Assembly (NCBI RefSeq): GCF_900111155.1 | Contig: NZ_FOGG01000036.1 | Coordinates: forward strand, 1 to 34,755 | DNA: 34,755 bases | Direction: 5' to 3' | From: Pedobacter rhizosphaerae | Lineage (GTDB): Bacteria > Bacteroidota > Bacteroidia > Sphingobacteriales > Sphingobacteriaceae | In this document: positions 14,768 through 24,316 of the stretch, piece after piece | Layout of the letters: each line of letters starts with the position of its first letter | Numbering within the stretch: the first letter of the stretch is position 1 | The notes under the pieces: generated by a model | Told to the model about the DNA's origin: nothing | Database searches by the model: none | The model's input: only the letters and a program-made list of their open reading frames with translations | Position numbers and translations under genes: made by a program

Positions 14768-15235
14768 ATGACCCAACTTTTAGGAGAATTCGATTGTAAA
14801 CTTGACGCAAAGGGCCGCCTTATGGTTCCCGCTGCGCTTAAGAAACAATTGCCTGAAGCGGAGCAAGATGGTTTAGTGATTAACCGGGGTTTTGAGAAAA
14901 ATCTGGTTATTTATCCAAGAAAAGTATGGGAAACGATCGTTGCTGATCTCAATAAGTTAAATCCCTACGAGAAAAAAAACAGAGAATTTATCAGGTCTTT
15001 TACCCGTGGTGCTACAGAGCTTACGCTTGATGCTGCTGGTAGGGTGTTGCTGCCGAAATCATTGGTGGAGTTTGCTGGTATTTCTGCCGACGTTGTTTTG
15101 GCTTGCCAGTTAGATAAAATCGAAGTTTGGGATAAGCAGGCTTATGAAGATCTTTTTGATGATGTTCCTGAAAACTTCGCCAACCTGGCTGAAGAAGTAA
15201 TGGGCAATAAAAACAGGAGGGAAGATGGAGAATAA
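14768..15235 (+). CDS. mraZ: Division/cell wall cluster transcriptional regulator MraZ
   Basis: DNA-binding regulator of the dcw cluster with two tandem SpoVT/AbrB-like swapped-hairpin modules; the DxxGR hallmarks are DAKGR at 13-17 and DAAGR at 88-92. 155 residues, usual length. First gene of the cluster, directly behind a set of GTGGT boxes it probably binds itself. Its 3' end overlaps rsmH by 11 bases. The C-terminus (NKNRREDGE) is charged and probably flexible. Confidence 0.95.
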   Translation: MTQLLGEFDCKLDAKGRLMVPAALKKQLPEAEQDGLVINRGFEKNLVIYPRKVWETIVADLNKLNPYEKKNREFIRSFTRGATELTLDAAGRVLLPKSLVEFAGISADVVLACQLDKIEVWDKQAYEDLFDDVPENFANLAEEVMGNKNRREDGE

Positions 15236-16130
15236 TTACCACGTTCCTGTGATGTTGCAGCCTTGCATTGATGGACTTAATATTAATCCCGATGGTGTTT
15301 ATGTGGATGTAACTTTTGGTGGCGGTGGTCATTCAAGAGAGATATTGAAACATTTAGGGCCTAAAGGCACTTTAATTGCCTTTGATCAGGATCCGGATGC
15401 ACAGCAGAATGTTCCTCAGGATGACCGCTTCGTGTTTATTGATCAGAATTTTGGCTTTCTGAAAAATAATTTACGCCTAAAAGGTTTCCGTCAGGTAGAT
15501 GGTATATTGGCAGATTTAGGTGTGTCTTCCCATCAGTTTGATGTTCCGGAAAGAGGTTTTTCTATTCGTAAAAATGGCGATTTGGATATGCGTATGGATC
15601 AGCACCGTACACTAACGGCAGCTGGTGTTTTGAATACCTATCCTGAAGATAAGCTGCATAAAATTTTTGGTATTTACGGTGAAGTTAAAAATGCCAAGTC
15701 CTTAGCGAAAGCCATTGTTACCTCCAGATTGGATACGCAGTTTAGCGATATAGATAGTTTTAAAAAGGCTATTGCAGATTATATCCCTCGTGGGAAAGAA
15801 AACAAATATCTGGCGCAGGTTTTTCAGGCTTTGCGCATAGAAGTGAATGCAGAAATTCAGGTTTTAGAGGATTTCCTGGCGCAAACTGCAGAAGTGCTGA
15901 AGCCTGGTGGTCGTTTGGTGGTGATGTCTTATCACTCGCTGGAAGATCGTCCGGTTAAAAATTTTATGGCCAAAGGAAAGTTTCAGGGAGAGGTAGAGAA
16001 AGACTTCTTCGGGAACCATCAAAAACCATTTGAAGTGATTACCCGGAAGGCTATTGTGGCTTCAGACGACGAGATTGCTCAAAACAACAGGGCAAGAAGT
16101 GCAAAACTTAGAATTGCAGAAAAGATATGA
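15225..16130 (+). CDS. rsmH: 16S rRNA (cytosine(1402)-N4)-methyltransferase RsmH
   Basis: SAM-dependent methyltransferase (formerly MraW) that modifies C1402 in the ribosomal P site. 301 residues with VDVTFGGGGHSREIL (motif I, GGGGH at 32-36), DLGVSSHQFD, the ERGFSIRKNGDLDMRMD segment, RIEVNAE, and VMSYHSLEDRPVK. The start lies inside the end of mraZ, preceded by AGGAGGG, one of the few good Shine-Dalgarno-like sites in the window; this supports translational coupling or reinitiation. Overlaps the next gene by 4 bases (ATGA). Confidence 0.96.
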   Translation: MENNYHVPVMLQPCIDGLNINPDGVYVDVTFGGGGHSREILKHLGPKGTLIAFDQDPDAQQNVPQDDRFVFIDQNFGFLKNNLRLKGFRQVDGILADLGVSSHQFDVPERGFSIRKNGDLDMRMDQHRTLTAAGVLNTYPEDKLHKIFGIYGEVKNAKSLAKAIVTSRLDTQFSDIDSFKKAIADYIPRGKENKYLAQVFQALRIEVNAEIQVLEDFLAQTAEVLKPGGRLVVMSYHSLEDRPVKNFMAKGKFQGEVEKDFFGNHQKPFEVITRKAIVASDDEIAQNNRARSAKLRIAEKI

Positions 16131-16549
16131 ACAAGTTCAGGGAGGATATAGAAGAAGAGGAAGTAGGGCCTGAGCCAGAATTGAAAACTGTGCCTAAAAA
16201 GCCAAAAACTGCAGAGGAGAAAATGGATAGTAACTCCTTTATCAGCAAGCTTTTTAATGATGGATTAGTAAGTAAGGAGGCGGCAACAGATGCACTGCCT
16301 TTTTTGTGTTTTTTAGCGTTTTTGGGGATGATGTACATTGCCAATAGCCATTTTGCGGTAAATAACGTTCGCCGCATTGATAAATTAAATAAAGAAGTAA
16401 AAGAATTGAGATGGGAGTATAAGTCTTTAAAAGCCGACCTGATGTTTAAAAGCAAACTAACAGAAGTGGCTAAAAAAGTAGATACACTCGGAATAAAGGA
16501 ATTGATTGAACCTCCAAAAAAAATAATTGTTAAAAGCGATGAATATTAG
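16127..16549 (+). CDS. FtsL-like cell division protein
   Basis: 140-residue bitopic membrane protein in the position of ftsL. Layout: acidic/Pro-Lys-rich cytoplasmic tail (1 to about 50), one membrane helix (about 56-74, LPFLCFLAFLGMMYIA), then a short coiled coil (about 80-118). This matches the Bacteroidota FtsL-like family, recognised by position and topology rather than by clear sequence similarity to E. coli FtsL. It would be expected to join FtsQ/DivIB-type partners and activate FtsW-FtsI. Starts with an ATGA overlap with rsmH and overlaps ftsI by 11 bases. Confidence 0.82.
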   Translation: MNKFREDIEEEEVGPEPELKTVPKKPKTAEEKMDSNSFISKLFNDGLVSKEAATDALPFLCFLAFLGMMYIANSHFAVNNVRRIDKLNKEVKELRWEYKSLKADLMFKSKLTEVAKKVDTLGIKELIEPPKKIIVKSDEY

Positions 16550-18641
16550 AGCAAACATATTGCTTCGTGTATATCTGGCATTTGGCTTAATTGTGCTTTT
16601 TGCTTTGGCGGTATTGCTCCGTCTTGGGCAAGTTCAATTTGTACAGGGGCATAAGTGGAAAGCTATGGCTGATAGTCTTTCTACCCGCTACGTAAATGTA
16701 GAGGCTACCCGTGGAAATATTTATTCTAATGATGGAAGTCTCTTGGCTACCTCGGTTCCTGAATATGAGTTGAGGATGGATATGTTTGCCGGAGGTATTC
16801 AGGAGGATAAGATTTTTAATGAAAAGGTTGATTCTCTTGGGATTAAACTCGCAGAGATATTTAAGGATAAGACAGCAAAAGAGTACGCACGCTATTTGAG
16901 AAAGGGCAGGCAGGACAGTGCAAGGTATTTATTGATTCACCGGAAAGTTGGTTATGCAGATTTAAAAACGATCAGGACTTTTCCGTTGTACAACATTGGT
17001 AAGTTTAGCGGAGGTTTAATCGCCGTTCAGCAGAATAAGCGGATTTTGCCTTTTCAGGCACTTGCTGCCCGTACCATTGGATATAAAAATGAGAATGTTA
17101 AAAATGGCGTAGGCTTAGAAGGCGCTTACACCGAATATATTAACGGCGAAACGGGTAAAAGATTAATGCAGCGGATTGCTGGTGGAGTTTACATTCCGGT
17201 TAATGAGGAAGCTGAAGTGGCACCAAAAGATGGTGCTGATATCATTTCTACCATTGATGTAAATATGCAGGATCTGGCTCAGAGTGCATTAGAAAAGCAA
17301 CTGATCAAATCTCAGGCTGATCACGGTACGGTGATTTTAATGGAAGTGGCCACCGGTGAGATCCGTGCAGTAGCGAATTTCTCGAAGGTAGAAGAGGGCG
17401 TGTATAAAGAAAAATTTAACTATGCTATTGCGGGTAATCAGGATCCGGGATCAACTTTTAAATTGGCTTCGTACATGGCGCTTTTAGAGGATAAGTTGAT
17501 CGATACCAATACATTAATAGGTACCGGATATTATCAGATTCCTGGTAAGCTGATTAAAGATTCGCATCCCAAGATTGAAACGGTTACAGTGAAAAAGGCA
17601 TTTGAAGAATCTTCCAATGCAGCGATTGCGAAACTGATTAACATGCATTACGGAAGCGATCCAATGAAATTTACCGATCATTTGTACGATTGGCATTTAA
17701 ATGAAAAAATGGACCTTCAAATCCCTGGTGAGGCAGCGCCGGTGATTAAAAATATTAAAGCGAACAGAAGCTGGAACAAAAACATGACCCTGCCGCAAAT
17801 GGCTTATGGTTACGAAATGAATTTGACACCATTGAAGATGCTGACCTTGTATAATGCGGTGGCTAACAATGGCAAAATGTTACAACCGATTTTTGTAAAA
17901 GAGATCAGAAGGCTGGGTAATCCGATTGAGCAGTTTAAGGCAAGAGTTGTTAATGATAAGATATGCTCTGATGAAACTTTGAGTAAAGTTAAAAAGATGC
18001 TTGAAGGGGTGGTAACTGAGGGTAGTGGTAAGCAAATTGTTTATAATCCTCTTTATCCGATTGCCGGTAAAACAGGAACTGCCCAGGTTGCTGATGCAAA
18101 TAAAGGGTATAAAGGGAAAAAACAATATCAGGCCTCTTTTGTAGGCTATTTCCCGGCCAATAAACCGAAGTACTCGCTAATTGTAGTGATTAACGATCCA
18201 AAAGGTGCTTATTACGGCGCTTTGGTGTCGGGACCGGTATTTAGGGAAATAGCCGATCGGATTTATGCAAGCGATATGCAAATGTATAATGATATGCCGA
18301 CTCATCTGGTAGGAAATACAGTTAGTCCGCCTACAAAGGCCGGACAAAGCAAGGCTACTCAGAAGGTATTTAAAGCATTTGGATTTAAACCGCTTTTCGC
18401 TTCCAAATCTGAATACTATAATATTATTGATACCAGTGCGGGCGTAGTATATCAGGAAAATACAGAGAAAAAAGGGGTGATGCCTAATGTAACTGGGATG
18501 GGATTAAAAGATGCTCTATACCTGTTAGGAAATGCCGGATTAAAAACAAAGGTTTTAGGTGCTGGAAAGGTTATCAGCCAGTCTATCGCCGCAGGAACAA
18601 GAGTGGGAAAAGGATTAGGGGTAGAGATAGAGTTGAATTAA
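16539..18641 (+). CDS. ftsI: Septal penicillin-binding protein (transpeptidase) with PASTA domain
   Basis: Division-specific class B PBP that crosslinks septal peptidoglycan with FtsW. 700 residues from ATG 16539; a TTG at 16527 would add four residues but is less likely. Topology: N-terminal membrane helix (about 8-28), PBP dimerisation domain (about 40-230), transpeptidase domain with STFK (nucleophile S305, K308), SSN at 358-360 and KTGT from K511, and a C-terminal PASTA domain (about 640-700, starting GVMPNVTGMGLKDALYLL). The PASTA domain is absent from E. coli FtsI but usual in Bacteroidota and Gram-positive relatives. Overlaps the ftsL-like gene. Confidence 0.94.
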   Translation: MNIRANILLRVYLAFGLIVLFALAVLLRLGQVQFVQGHKWKAMADSLSTRYVNVEATRGNIYSNDGSLLATSVPEYELRMDMFAGGIQEDKIFNEKVDSLGIKLAEIFKDKTAKEYARYLRKGRQDSARYLLIHRKVGYADLKTIRTFPLYNIGKFSGGLIAVQQNKRILPFQALAARTIGYKNENVKNGVGLEGAYTEYINGETGKRLMQRIAGGVYIPVNEEAEVAPKDGADIISTIDVNMQDLAQSALEKQLIKSQADHGTVILMEVATGEIRAVANFSKVEEGVYKEKFNYAIAGNQDPGSTFKLASYMALLEDKLIDTNTLIGTGYYQIPGKLIKDSHPKIETVTVKKAFEESSNAAIAKLINMHYGSDPMKFTDHLYDWHLNEKMDLQIPGEAAPVIKNIKANRSWNKNMTLPQMAYGYEMNLTPLKMLTLYNAVANNGKMLQPIFVKEIRRLGNPIEQFKARVVNDKICSDETLSKVKKMLEGVVTEGSGKQIVYNPLYPIAGKTGTAQVADANKGYKGKKQYQASFVGYFPANKPKYSLIVVINDPKGAYYGALVSGPVFREIADRIYASDMQMYNDMPTHLVGNTVSPPTKAGQSKATQKVFKAFGFKPLFASKSEYYNIIDTSAGVVYQENTEKKGVMPNVTGMGLKDALYLLGNAGLKTKVLGAGKVISQSIAAGTRVGKGLGVEIELN

Positions 18642-18660
18642 ATGATAGAATTATATAATG

Positions 18661-18898
18661 ATTGAATGATTGAATGATTGAATGATAGAATGGAAAGGTG
18701 TATTCACTCATTCAAAACTCACTCATTCAAAATTAATGATAGAATTATAGAGGGATTGAATTAGAATTATAGAATGATTGGATGATAGAATGGAAAGGTG
18801 TATTCACTCATTCAAAACTCAATCATTCAAAATTAATTATAGAAGGATAGAATGGAAAGGTGTATTCACTCATTCAAAATTCATTCATTCAAAATTAA
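18661..18898. repeat. Tandem GAATG/CATTC repeat cluster upstream of murE
   Basis: Three units, each starting GATAGAATGGAAAGGTGTAT and ending with two CATTCAAAA-type blocks: 18684-18740, 18784-18840 (100-base shift) and 18846-18898 (62-base shift). Overlapping TGATTGAATGATTGAATG copies precede unit 1 (from about 18658). The TTGAATGA and TCATTCAA arms are perfectly complementary, so each unit can fold. It occupies nearly the whole 261-base gap between ftsI and murE, the longest gap inside the dcw cluster. Open frames running through it are repeat artefacts. Confidence 0.88.
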
Positions 18899-18902
18899 AT
18901 AT

Positions 18903-20360
18903 ATGCAATTACAGGAGCTACTTTACGGTATTACGATTAAAGAATTGGTTGGCAGAACCGATCTGGAAATCAATGCGCTAAATTTTGACTCTCGTAAAGT
19001 AACCGAGGGTGATGTTTTCTTTGCAATTGTGGGTACAGTTTCTGATGGACATCAGTTTATCAGTCAGACTATAGCGCAAGGTGCAAGTGTAATCATCTGC
19101 GAAAACCTTCCTGAAATTGAAGATTATAGAGTAACCTATATTAAAGTTGAAAATACCTCTGTGGCCTTAGGGATCATGGCAGGGAATTATTTCGGAAATC
19201 CTTCGGCTAATTTAAAACTGATCGGCATTACCGGAACAAATGGAAAAACAACGATAGCAACCATTTTATTTAAGCTTTTTAAAGAACTTGGATTTAAAAC
19301 GGGATTGATTTCTACGGTAGAAAACTTTGTAAATGATAAAGCAGTTCCCGCCACGCATACCACACCCAATCCGATTGCATTAAATGCACTGTTAAAGGAT
19401 ATGGTAGATACGGGTTGCGACTACTGTTTTATGGAAGTGAGTTCTCATGCCGTTTCTCAGCACAGAATTGAGGGATTAACCTTTTCTGGAGGCGTTTTTT
19501 CAAATCTTACGCACGATCACTTAGATTTTCATAAAACTTTTGACGCGTACTTAAAGGCAAAAAAGACATTTTTTGATACACTGCCGAAATCTGCCTTTGC
19601 ATTAGCCAATATCGACGATAAGAATGGTTCGGTGATGTTGCAGAATACCAAAGCGCATAAGAAATCTTACGCTTTGAAGCAAATGGCTGATTTTAAAGCT
19701 AAAATCATTGAAAATGGTTTCAGTGGCTTACATCTTGATATTGATAATGAAGATGTTTACTTCAAGCTGGTAGGCTCATTTAATGCTTATAATTTACTGG
19801 CTGTTTACGGTACGGCTATTTTGCTTGAGCAGGATAAACTTAAAGTATTGACCCTGTTGAGTCGTTTAACGGGAGCAGAAGGTCGTTTTGACTACATCAC
19901 CTCGCCAAATAATATTATTGGTATTGTAGATTATGCCCATACACCAGATGCAGTTCAGAATGTACTGAATACCATTGCTAATATCCGTAAGGGTACAGAA
20001 CAGGTAATTACAGTAATTGGTTGTGGGGGAGACAGAGATAAAACTAAACGTCCGATTATGGCTCAGGTGGCATGTGATTGGAGCGATAAGGTGATTTTAA
20101 CTTCGGATAATCCTCGTACAGAAGATCCGCAGGCAATTATAAAAGATATGGAGGAAGGTGTTTCTCCAACAAATAAGAGAAAAACACTATCCATTTTAGA
20201 TAGAAAGGAAGCGATAAAAACAGCCTGTCATTTGGCGCAAAGCGGAGATATTATCCTGGTAGCGGGTAAAGGGCATGAGAAATATCAGGAAATTAATGGG
20301 GTTCGCAACCACTTTGATGATAAGGAAATTTTACTTGAACAACTTAATCCAAACAGCTAA
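18903..20360 (+). CDS. murE: UDP-N-acetylmuramoyl-L-alanyl-D-glutamate--2,6-diaminopimelate ligase
   Basis: Cytoplasmic Mur ligase that adds the third stem residue. 485 residues from ATG 18903; the frame extends to 18852 only through repeat DNA, so that start is rejected. N-terminal uridine-binding domain with NFDSRKV; central ATPase domain with GTNGKT at 111-116; C-terminal domain with DNPR at 402-405, the motif known to select meso-diaminopimelate over lysine. This predicts mDAP-type peptidoglycan, consistent with dapA at the right end of the window. The TAATG junction overlaps mraY by one base. Confidence 0.96.
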   Translation: MQLQELLYGITIKELVGRTDLEINALNFDSRKVTEGDVFFAIVGTVSDGHQFISQTIAQGASVIICENLPEIEDYRVTYIKVENTSVALGIMAGNYFGNPSANLKLIGITGTNGKTTIATILFKLFKELGFKTGLISTVENFVNDKAVPATHTTPNPIALNALLKDMVDTGCDYCFMEVSSHAVSQHRIEGLTFSGGVFSNLTHDHLDFHKTFDAYLKAKKTFFDTLPKSAFALANIDDKNGSVMLQNTKAHKKSYALKQMADFKAKIIENGFSGLHLDIDNEDVYFKLVGSFNAYNLLAVYGTAILLEQDKLKVLTLLSRLTGAEGRFDYITSPNNIIGIVDYAHTPDAVQNVLNTIANIRKGTEQVITVIGCGGDRDKTKRPIMAQVACDWSDKVILTSDNPRTEDPQAIIKDMEEGVSPTNKRKTLSILDRKEAIKTACHLAQSGDIILVAGKGHEKYQEINGVRNHFDDKEILLEQLNPNS

Positions 20361-21607
20361 TGTTATATTTATTATTCGAATACCTGCATAAGCATTATGA
20401 TATTCCTGGACTTAGGTTGTTCCAGTATATTACTTTTAGGGCGTCAATTTCCATTATCTTATCGTTAGTGATTACAACTGTTTACGGTCGTCGTTTAATT
20501 GATTACCTGCACAAAAAACAAGTTGGAGAAACGGTTAGGAACTTAGGCCTTGAGGGGCAAATGCAAAAACAAGGTACCCCTACAATGGGCGGTATCATCA
20601 TTTTGCTGGGTATTTTAATCCCTACCTTGTTGTTTGCCAATATTGCCAATGTATACGTTATTTTAATGATCATCACCACCATTTGGATGGGGGCAATCGG
20701 CTTTTTGGACGATTATATCAAGGTTTTCCGTAAAAACAAAGAAGGCCTGGCAGGTAAGTTTAAAGTAGTTGGTCAGGTAGGATTGGGAATTATTATTGGT
20801 TGTACCATGTATTTTCATCCGAATATTGTAGTGAGAACTACTGTTCAGGATAATGTGAAAAACACATCATCTGTACCAATGGTGCTCAGACAAAAAGGAG
20901 AAACATTTTATTATACTCAGGATGTAAAATCAACTAAAACCAATATTCCTTTTTACAAAAATAACGAGTTCGATTACGCCAAGGTTTTAAAGTTCTTAGG
21001 GTCGGGATATGAGAAATATGCTTTTTTAGTATTCCTGGCATTCACGGTTTTCATTATCACGGCGGTTTCAAATGGCGCAAATATTACCGATGGGATTGAT
21101 GGTCTGGCAACGGGTACATCGGCAATAATCGGTACCACATTAGGGATTTTAGCATATGTATCTGGTAACACGCTTATGGCCGATTACCTGAATATTATGT
21201 ACATCCCTAACTCAGGGGAGCTCATGATTTTTGCAGGCGCTTTTGTTGGGGCTTGTGTGGGTTTCTTGTGGTACAATTCTTATCCAGCCCAGGTATTTAT
21301 GGGCGATACGGGAAGTTTGGCCATTGGTGGAATTATCGCGGCCTACGCAATCATGATTCGCAAGGAGCTATTGATCCCGATTTTATGTGGGGTGTTTTTA
21401 ATTGAGCTCGTGTCTGTAATCACCCAGGTATCTTATTTTAAATATACAAAACGCAAATATGGGGAGGGACGGCGAATTTTTCTCATGTCGCCATTGCATC
21501 ACCACTACCAGAAAAAGGGATATCATGAAGCCAAGATTGTTACCCGATTCTGGATCATCGGAATTATACTCGCTATCATCACAGTAGTGACCTTGAAACT
21601 GAGATAA
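20360..21607 (+). CDS. mraY: Phospho-N-acetylmuramoyl-pentapeptide transferase
   Basis: Polytopic membrane enzyme that makes lipid I from UDP-MurNAc-pentapeptide and undecaprenyl phosphate. 415 residues, longer than the roughly 360 of E. coli MraY. Catalytic D117-D118 in GFLDDYIKV, NITDGIDGLATG, QVFMGDTGSL and the C-terminal LMSPLHHHYQKKGYHE are intact. The extra length lies mainly between about 155 and 215, a polar stretch with many Thr, Lys and Asn that by topology should face the periplasm. Translationally coupled to murE by a one-base overlap. Confidence 0.96.
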   Translation: MLYLLFEYLHKHYDIPGLRLFQYITFRASISIILSLVITTVYGRRLIDYLHKKQVGETVRNLGLEGQMQKQGTPTMGGIIILLGILIPTLLFANIANVYVILMIITTIWMGAIGFLDDYIKVFRKNKEGLAGKFKVVGQVGLGIIIGCTMYFHPNIVVRTTVQDNVKNTSSVPMVLRQKGETFYYTQDVKSTKTNIPFYKNNEFDYAKVLKFLGSGYEKYAFLVFLAFTVFIITAVSNGANITDGIDGLATGTSAIIGTTLGILAYVSGNTLMADYLNIMYIPNSGELMIFAGAFVGACVGFLWYNSYPAQVFMGDTGSLAIGGIIAAYAIMIRKELLIPILCGVFLIELVSVITQVSYFKYTKRKYGEGRRIFLMSPLHHHYQKKGYHEAKIVTRFWIIGIILAIITVVTLKLR

Positions 21608-21643
21608 AAGAATAGAATAACCCAAAAATATAACAATAAAAGA

Positions 21644-23035
21644 ATGAGCACTAATCACAATATCACATCAGCAAATGTACAGTCAGAAATGGCAGGGCTT
21701 GGCCGTGTGGTGATTTTAGGTGCAGGCGAAAGTGGTGTGGGTGCAGCTATGTTGGCACAAAAGCAGGGTTTTGACGTGTTTGTTTCTGATTTTGGCACTA
21801 TTGCCGATAAGTATAAAAAAGCGCTTGAAGATTTGGGCATCGTTTACGAGTCTGCCCAACATACAGAGGAACTCATTCTAAATGCTTCCGAGGTAATTAA
21901 AAGTCCGGGTATTCCACCAACAGCGCCAATTATAAAAAAACTGGTTGAAAAGGGCATTTCAGTAATTTCTGAAATTGAGTTTGCAAAACGTTACACCCAT
22001 GCTAAAACAGTTTGCATCACAGGCTCAAATGGTAAATCGACCACGAGTTTACTTACCTATCACATCCTTAAAAATGCAGGGTTAAATGTAGGCTTGGCAG
22101 GTAATATCGGTCACAGCTTCGCCGCTCAGGTAGCTACAGAAAGCTTTGATTGGTATGTTTTAGAGATTTCGAGCTTTATGCTAGACGATATGTTTGAGTT
22201 TAAAGCTGATATCGCTGTTTTATTGAATATCACTCCCGATCATTTAGATCGGTACGAATATAAGATCGAGAATTATGCTGCATCAAAAATGCGTATCATT
22301 CAAAATCAAACCGAAAATGACGTTTTTATCTATTGCGCAGATGACGAGGAAACTCTGAATGCGTTAAGAAATGTTCATCCAGAGGCGAGAACGTATCCCT
22401 TTTCAATCGTTAAAACGGTAGATCAAGGGGCCTTTTTAGATGAAAATACAATACACATCCTTATAGAAACCAATAACGAACTAACCATGTCTATTTCAGA
22501 TTTAGCCTTACAGGGCAAGCACAACATTTATAATTCTATGGCTTCAGGCATTGTTGCTAAAGTTTTAGAATTAAGAAATGATTCCATTCGTGAGAGTATG
22601 GGCAATTTCAAGAATATTGAGCACAGGTTAGAGCATGTAGCCAAAATATCTGGAATCGATTTTATCAACGACAGTAAGGCTACTAATGTGAATTCTACCT
22701 GGTATGCTTTAGAAAGTATGACATCCGATGTGGTATTGATTATGGGTGGTGTAGATAAGGGCAACGATTACAATATGCTTAAAGATTTAGTGAAGCAGAA
22801 GGTAAAGGCGATAGTTTGTTTAGGAAAGGATAATAAGCGCATTCATGATGCTTTTGAAGACGATGTAGAAGTTATTGTAAATACTTTTTCTGCCGAAGAA
22901 GCTACGCAAATTGCTTATCACCTGGCTAAGCGTGGAGATGCTGTTTTGCTTTCTCCGGCTTGTGCAAGCTTTGATTTATTTAAAAATTATGAAGACCGCG
23001 GAAATCAATTTAAAGCAGCAGTTAGAGAATTATAA
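21644..23035 (+). CDS. murD: UDP-N-acetylmuramoyl-L-alanine--D-glutamate ligase
   Basis: Cytoplasmic Mur ligase adding D-glutamate as second stem residue. 463 residues: N-terminal Rossmann domain with VILGAGESGVGAA (about 22-34), P-loop GSNGKST at 127-133, the HNIYNSMAS segment, NDSKATN, and the C-terminal SPACASFDLFKNYEDRG typical of MurD. The N-terminus carries about 18 residues before the first conserved strand; another start at the Met in SEMAGLGRV is possible. It begins 36 bases after mraY. Confidence 0.95.
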   Translation: MSTNHNITSANVQSEMAGLGRVVILGAGESGVGAAMLAQKQGFDVFVSDFGTIADKYKKALEDLGIVYESAQHTEELILNASEVIKSPGIPPTAPIIKKLVEKGISVISEIEFAKRYTHAKTVCITGSNGKSTTSLLTYHILKNAGLNVGLAGNIGHSFAAQVATESFDWYVLEISSFMLDDMFEFKADIAVLLNITPDHLDRYEYKIENYAASKMRIIQNQTENDVFIYCADDEETLNALRNVHPEARTYPFSIVKTVDQGAFLDENTIHILIETNNELTMSISDLALQGKHNIYNSMASGIVAKVLELRNDSIRESMGNFKNIEHRLEHVAKISGIDFINDSKATNVNSTWYALESMTSDVVLIMGGVDKGNDYNMLKDLVKQKVKAIVCLGKDNKRIHDAFEDDVEVIVNTFSAEEATQIAYHLAKRGDAVLLSPACASFDLFKNYEDRGNQFKAAVREL

Positions 23036-23050
23036 CAGGAGGGCTTAACT

Positions 23051-24241
23051 ATGTTAGAGGCATTACTTAATAAAACAAAAGGCGACAGGTGGATCTGGTT
23101 GATCATCATCCTGCTTTCGCTTATATCAGTAATGGCTGTATATAGTGCCACTGGAACGCTTGCTTATAAAAGAGGAGAGGCTGTAGAGAAATTACTTTTA
23201 ACCAAGCATTTAATCTTTGTAATGCTCGGGATAGGAATGATCTATATATCGCACCTGCTCGACTATCGGTATTATGCAGGTATTTCAAAGGTGCTTATGA
23301 TTGTTACCATACCCCTGTTAATATATACCCTGATTTTTGGTACAAACTTAAACGATGCATCCCGCTGGGTTAAAATCCCGGTGATTGGGTTAACCTTCCA
23401 GACTTCCGATTTAGCGAAATTGGCTTTGATTACCTTTTTAGCCCGGATGTTAACCAAGAAGCAGGAAAATATTAAAGATGTTAAAGAATCTTTTATTCCG
23501 ATTATGGGTTCGGTTTGTGTCGTGTTTGTATTGATTGCACTAGCGAATTTATCAACAGCCTTAATGCTGTTCGGAGTAAGTATTTTATTGTTAATTATCG
23601 GTAGGATCAGTATTAAACAGATCGCTATTGTTTGTGCTGGCGGATTTGTATTGTTGCTTTTCGTGTTCTTTTTAGGTCCTAGAAGGAAGACGTATATGTC
23701 GCGTATCAATTCGTTTATGCATCCGGAGATGCAGCACTCGGATAAAACTTTCCAGGCAGATCAGGCAAAAATTGCTTTGGCTACTGGTGGTGTTTTTGGT
23801 AAAGGACCAGGTAATAGTACGCAACGCAATTTCCTACCACATCCCTACTCCGATTTTATTTTCGCCATTATTATTGAAGAATGGGGAACTATGGGAGGAA
23901 TTGTAATTATGATGCTTTACCTGGTGCTTTTATACCGATGTATAAAAATAGTGACCCGAGCCCCAAAGGCATTTGGGGCCCTGCTCGCTGCCGGATTGAG
24001 CTTTAGCTTAACCATACAAGCTTTTGCGAATATGGCTGTTGCTGTTGGTTTAGGTCCTGTAACGGGTGTACCGCTTCCACTCGTAAGCATGGGTGGTACA
24101 TCGATGATTTTTACCAGTGTGGCTTTCGGTATCATTTTGAGTGTAAGCCGGGATGTTGAGGAGCATGTAGCAGGTAAGGAATCAACAGAAAAGAATAGAA
24201 GTAATAAAGTAATTATCGGAGAGATTCCGGCGATAGCGTAA
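23051..24241 (+). CDS. ftsW: Septal peptidoglycan polymerase FtsW
   Basis: SEDS-family membrane glycosyltransferase that polymerises lipid II at the division site together with FtsI. 396 residues with about ten membrane helices. Conserved features seen: SRWVKIPVIGLTFQTSDLAK (about 97-116), the large loop with QAKIALATGGVFGKGPGNS, and PHPYSDFIFAIIIEEWG. AGGAGGG precedes the ATG by about 8 bases, a good Shine-Dalgarno. It lies 15 bases after murD. FtsW rather than RodA because of its dcw position between murD and murG. Confidence 0.94.
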   Translation: MLEALLNKTKGDRWIWLIIILLSLISVMAVYSATGTLAYKRGEAVEKLLLTKHLIFVMLGIGMIYISHLLDYRYYAGISKVLMIVTIPLLIYTLIFGTNLNDASRWVKIPVIGLTFQTSDLAKLALITFLARMLTKKQENIKDVKESFIPIMGSVCVVFVLIALANLSTALMLFGVSILLLIIGRISIKQIAIVCAGGFVLLLFVFFLGPRRKTYMSRINSFMHPEMQHSDKTFQADQAKIALATGGVFGKGPGNSTQRNFLPHPYSDFIFAIIIEEWGTMGGIVIMMLYLVLLYRCIKIVTRAPKAFGALLAAGLSFSLTIQAFANMAVAVGLGPVTGVPLPLVSMGGTSMIFTSVAFGIILSVSRDVEEHVAGKESTEKNRSNKVIIGEIPAIA

Positions 24242-24316
24242 TCAGTTACGAGTTGTGGGTTTTGAGTTGTGAGTCAATTTCCACAAAATAGTTAGGTAGT
24301 AAAATAAATAACTCAG

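Noticed and set aside
18778..18981. Open frame through the repeats upstream of murE, and the N-terminal extension of murE from 18852
   Set aside because: Both are encoded by repeat units (CIHSFK-type peptides recur with the DNA repeat); the conserved MurE start is the ATG at 18903.
23272..23709. 145-residue minus-strand open frame inside ftsW
   Set aside because: Shadow of a hydrophobic membrane protein gene; no start context or motif.
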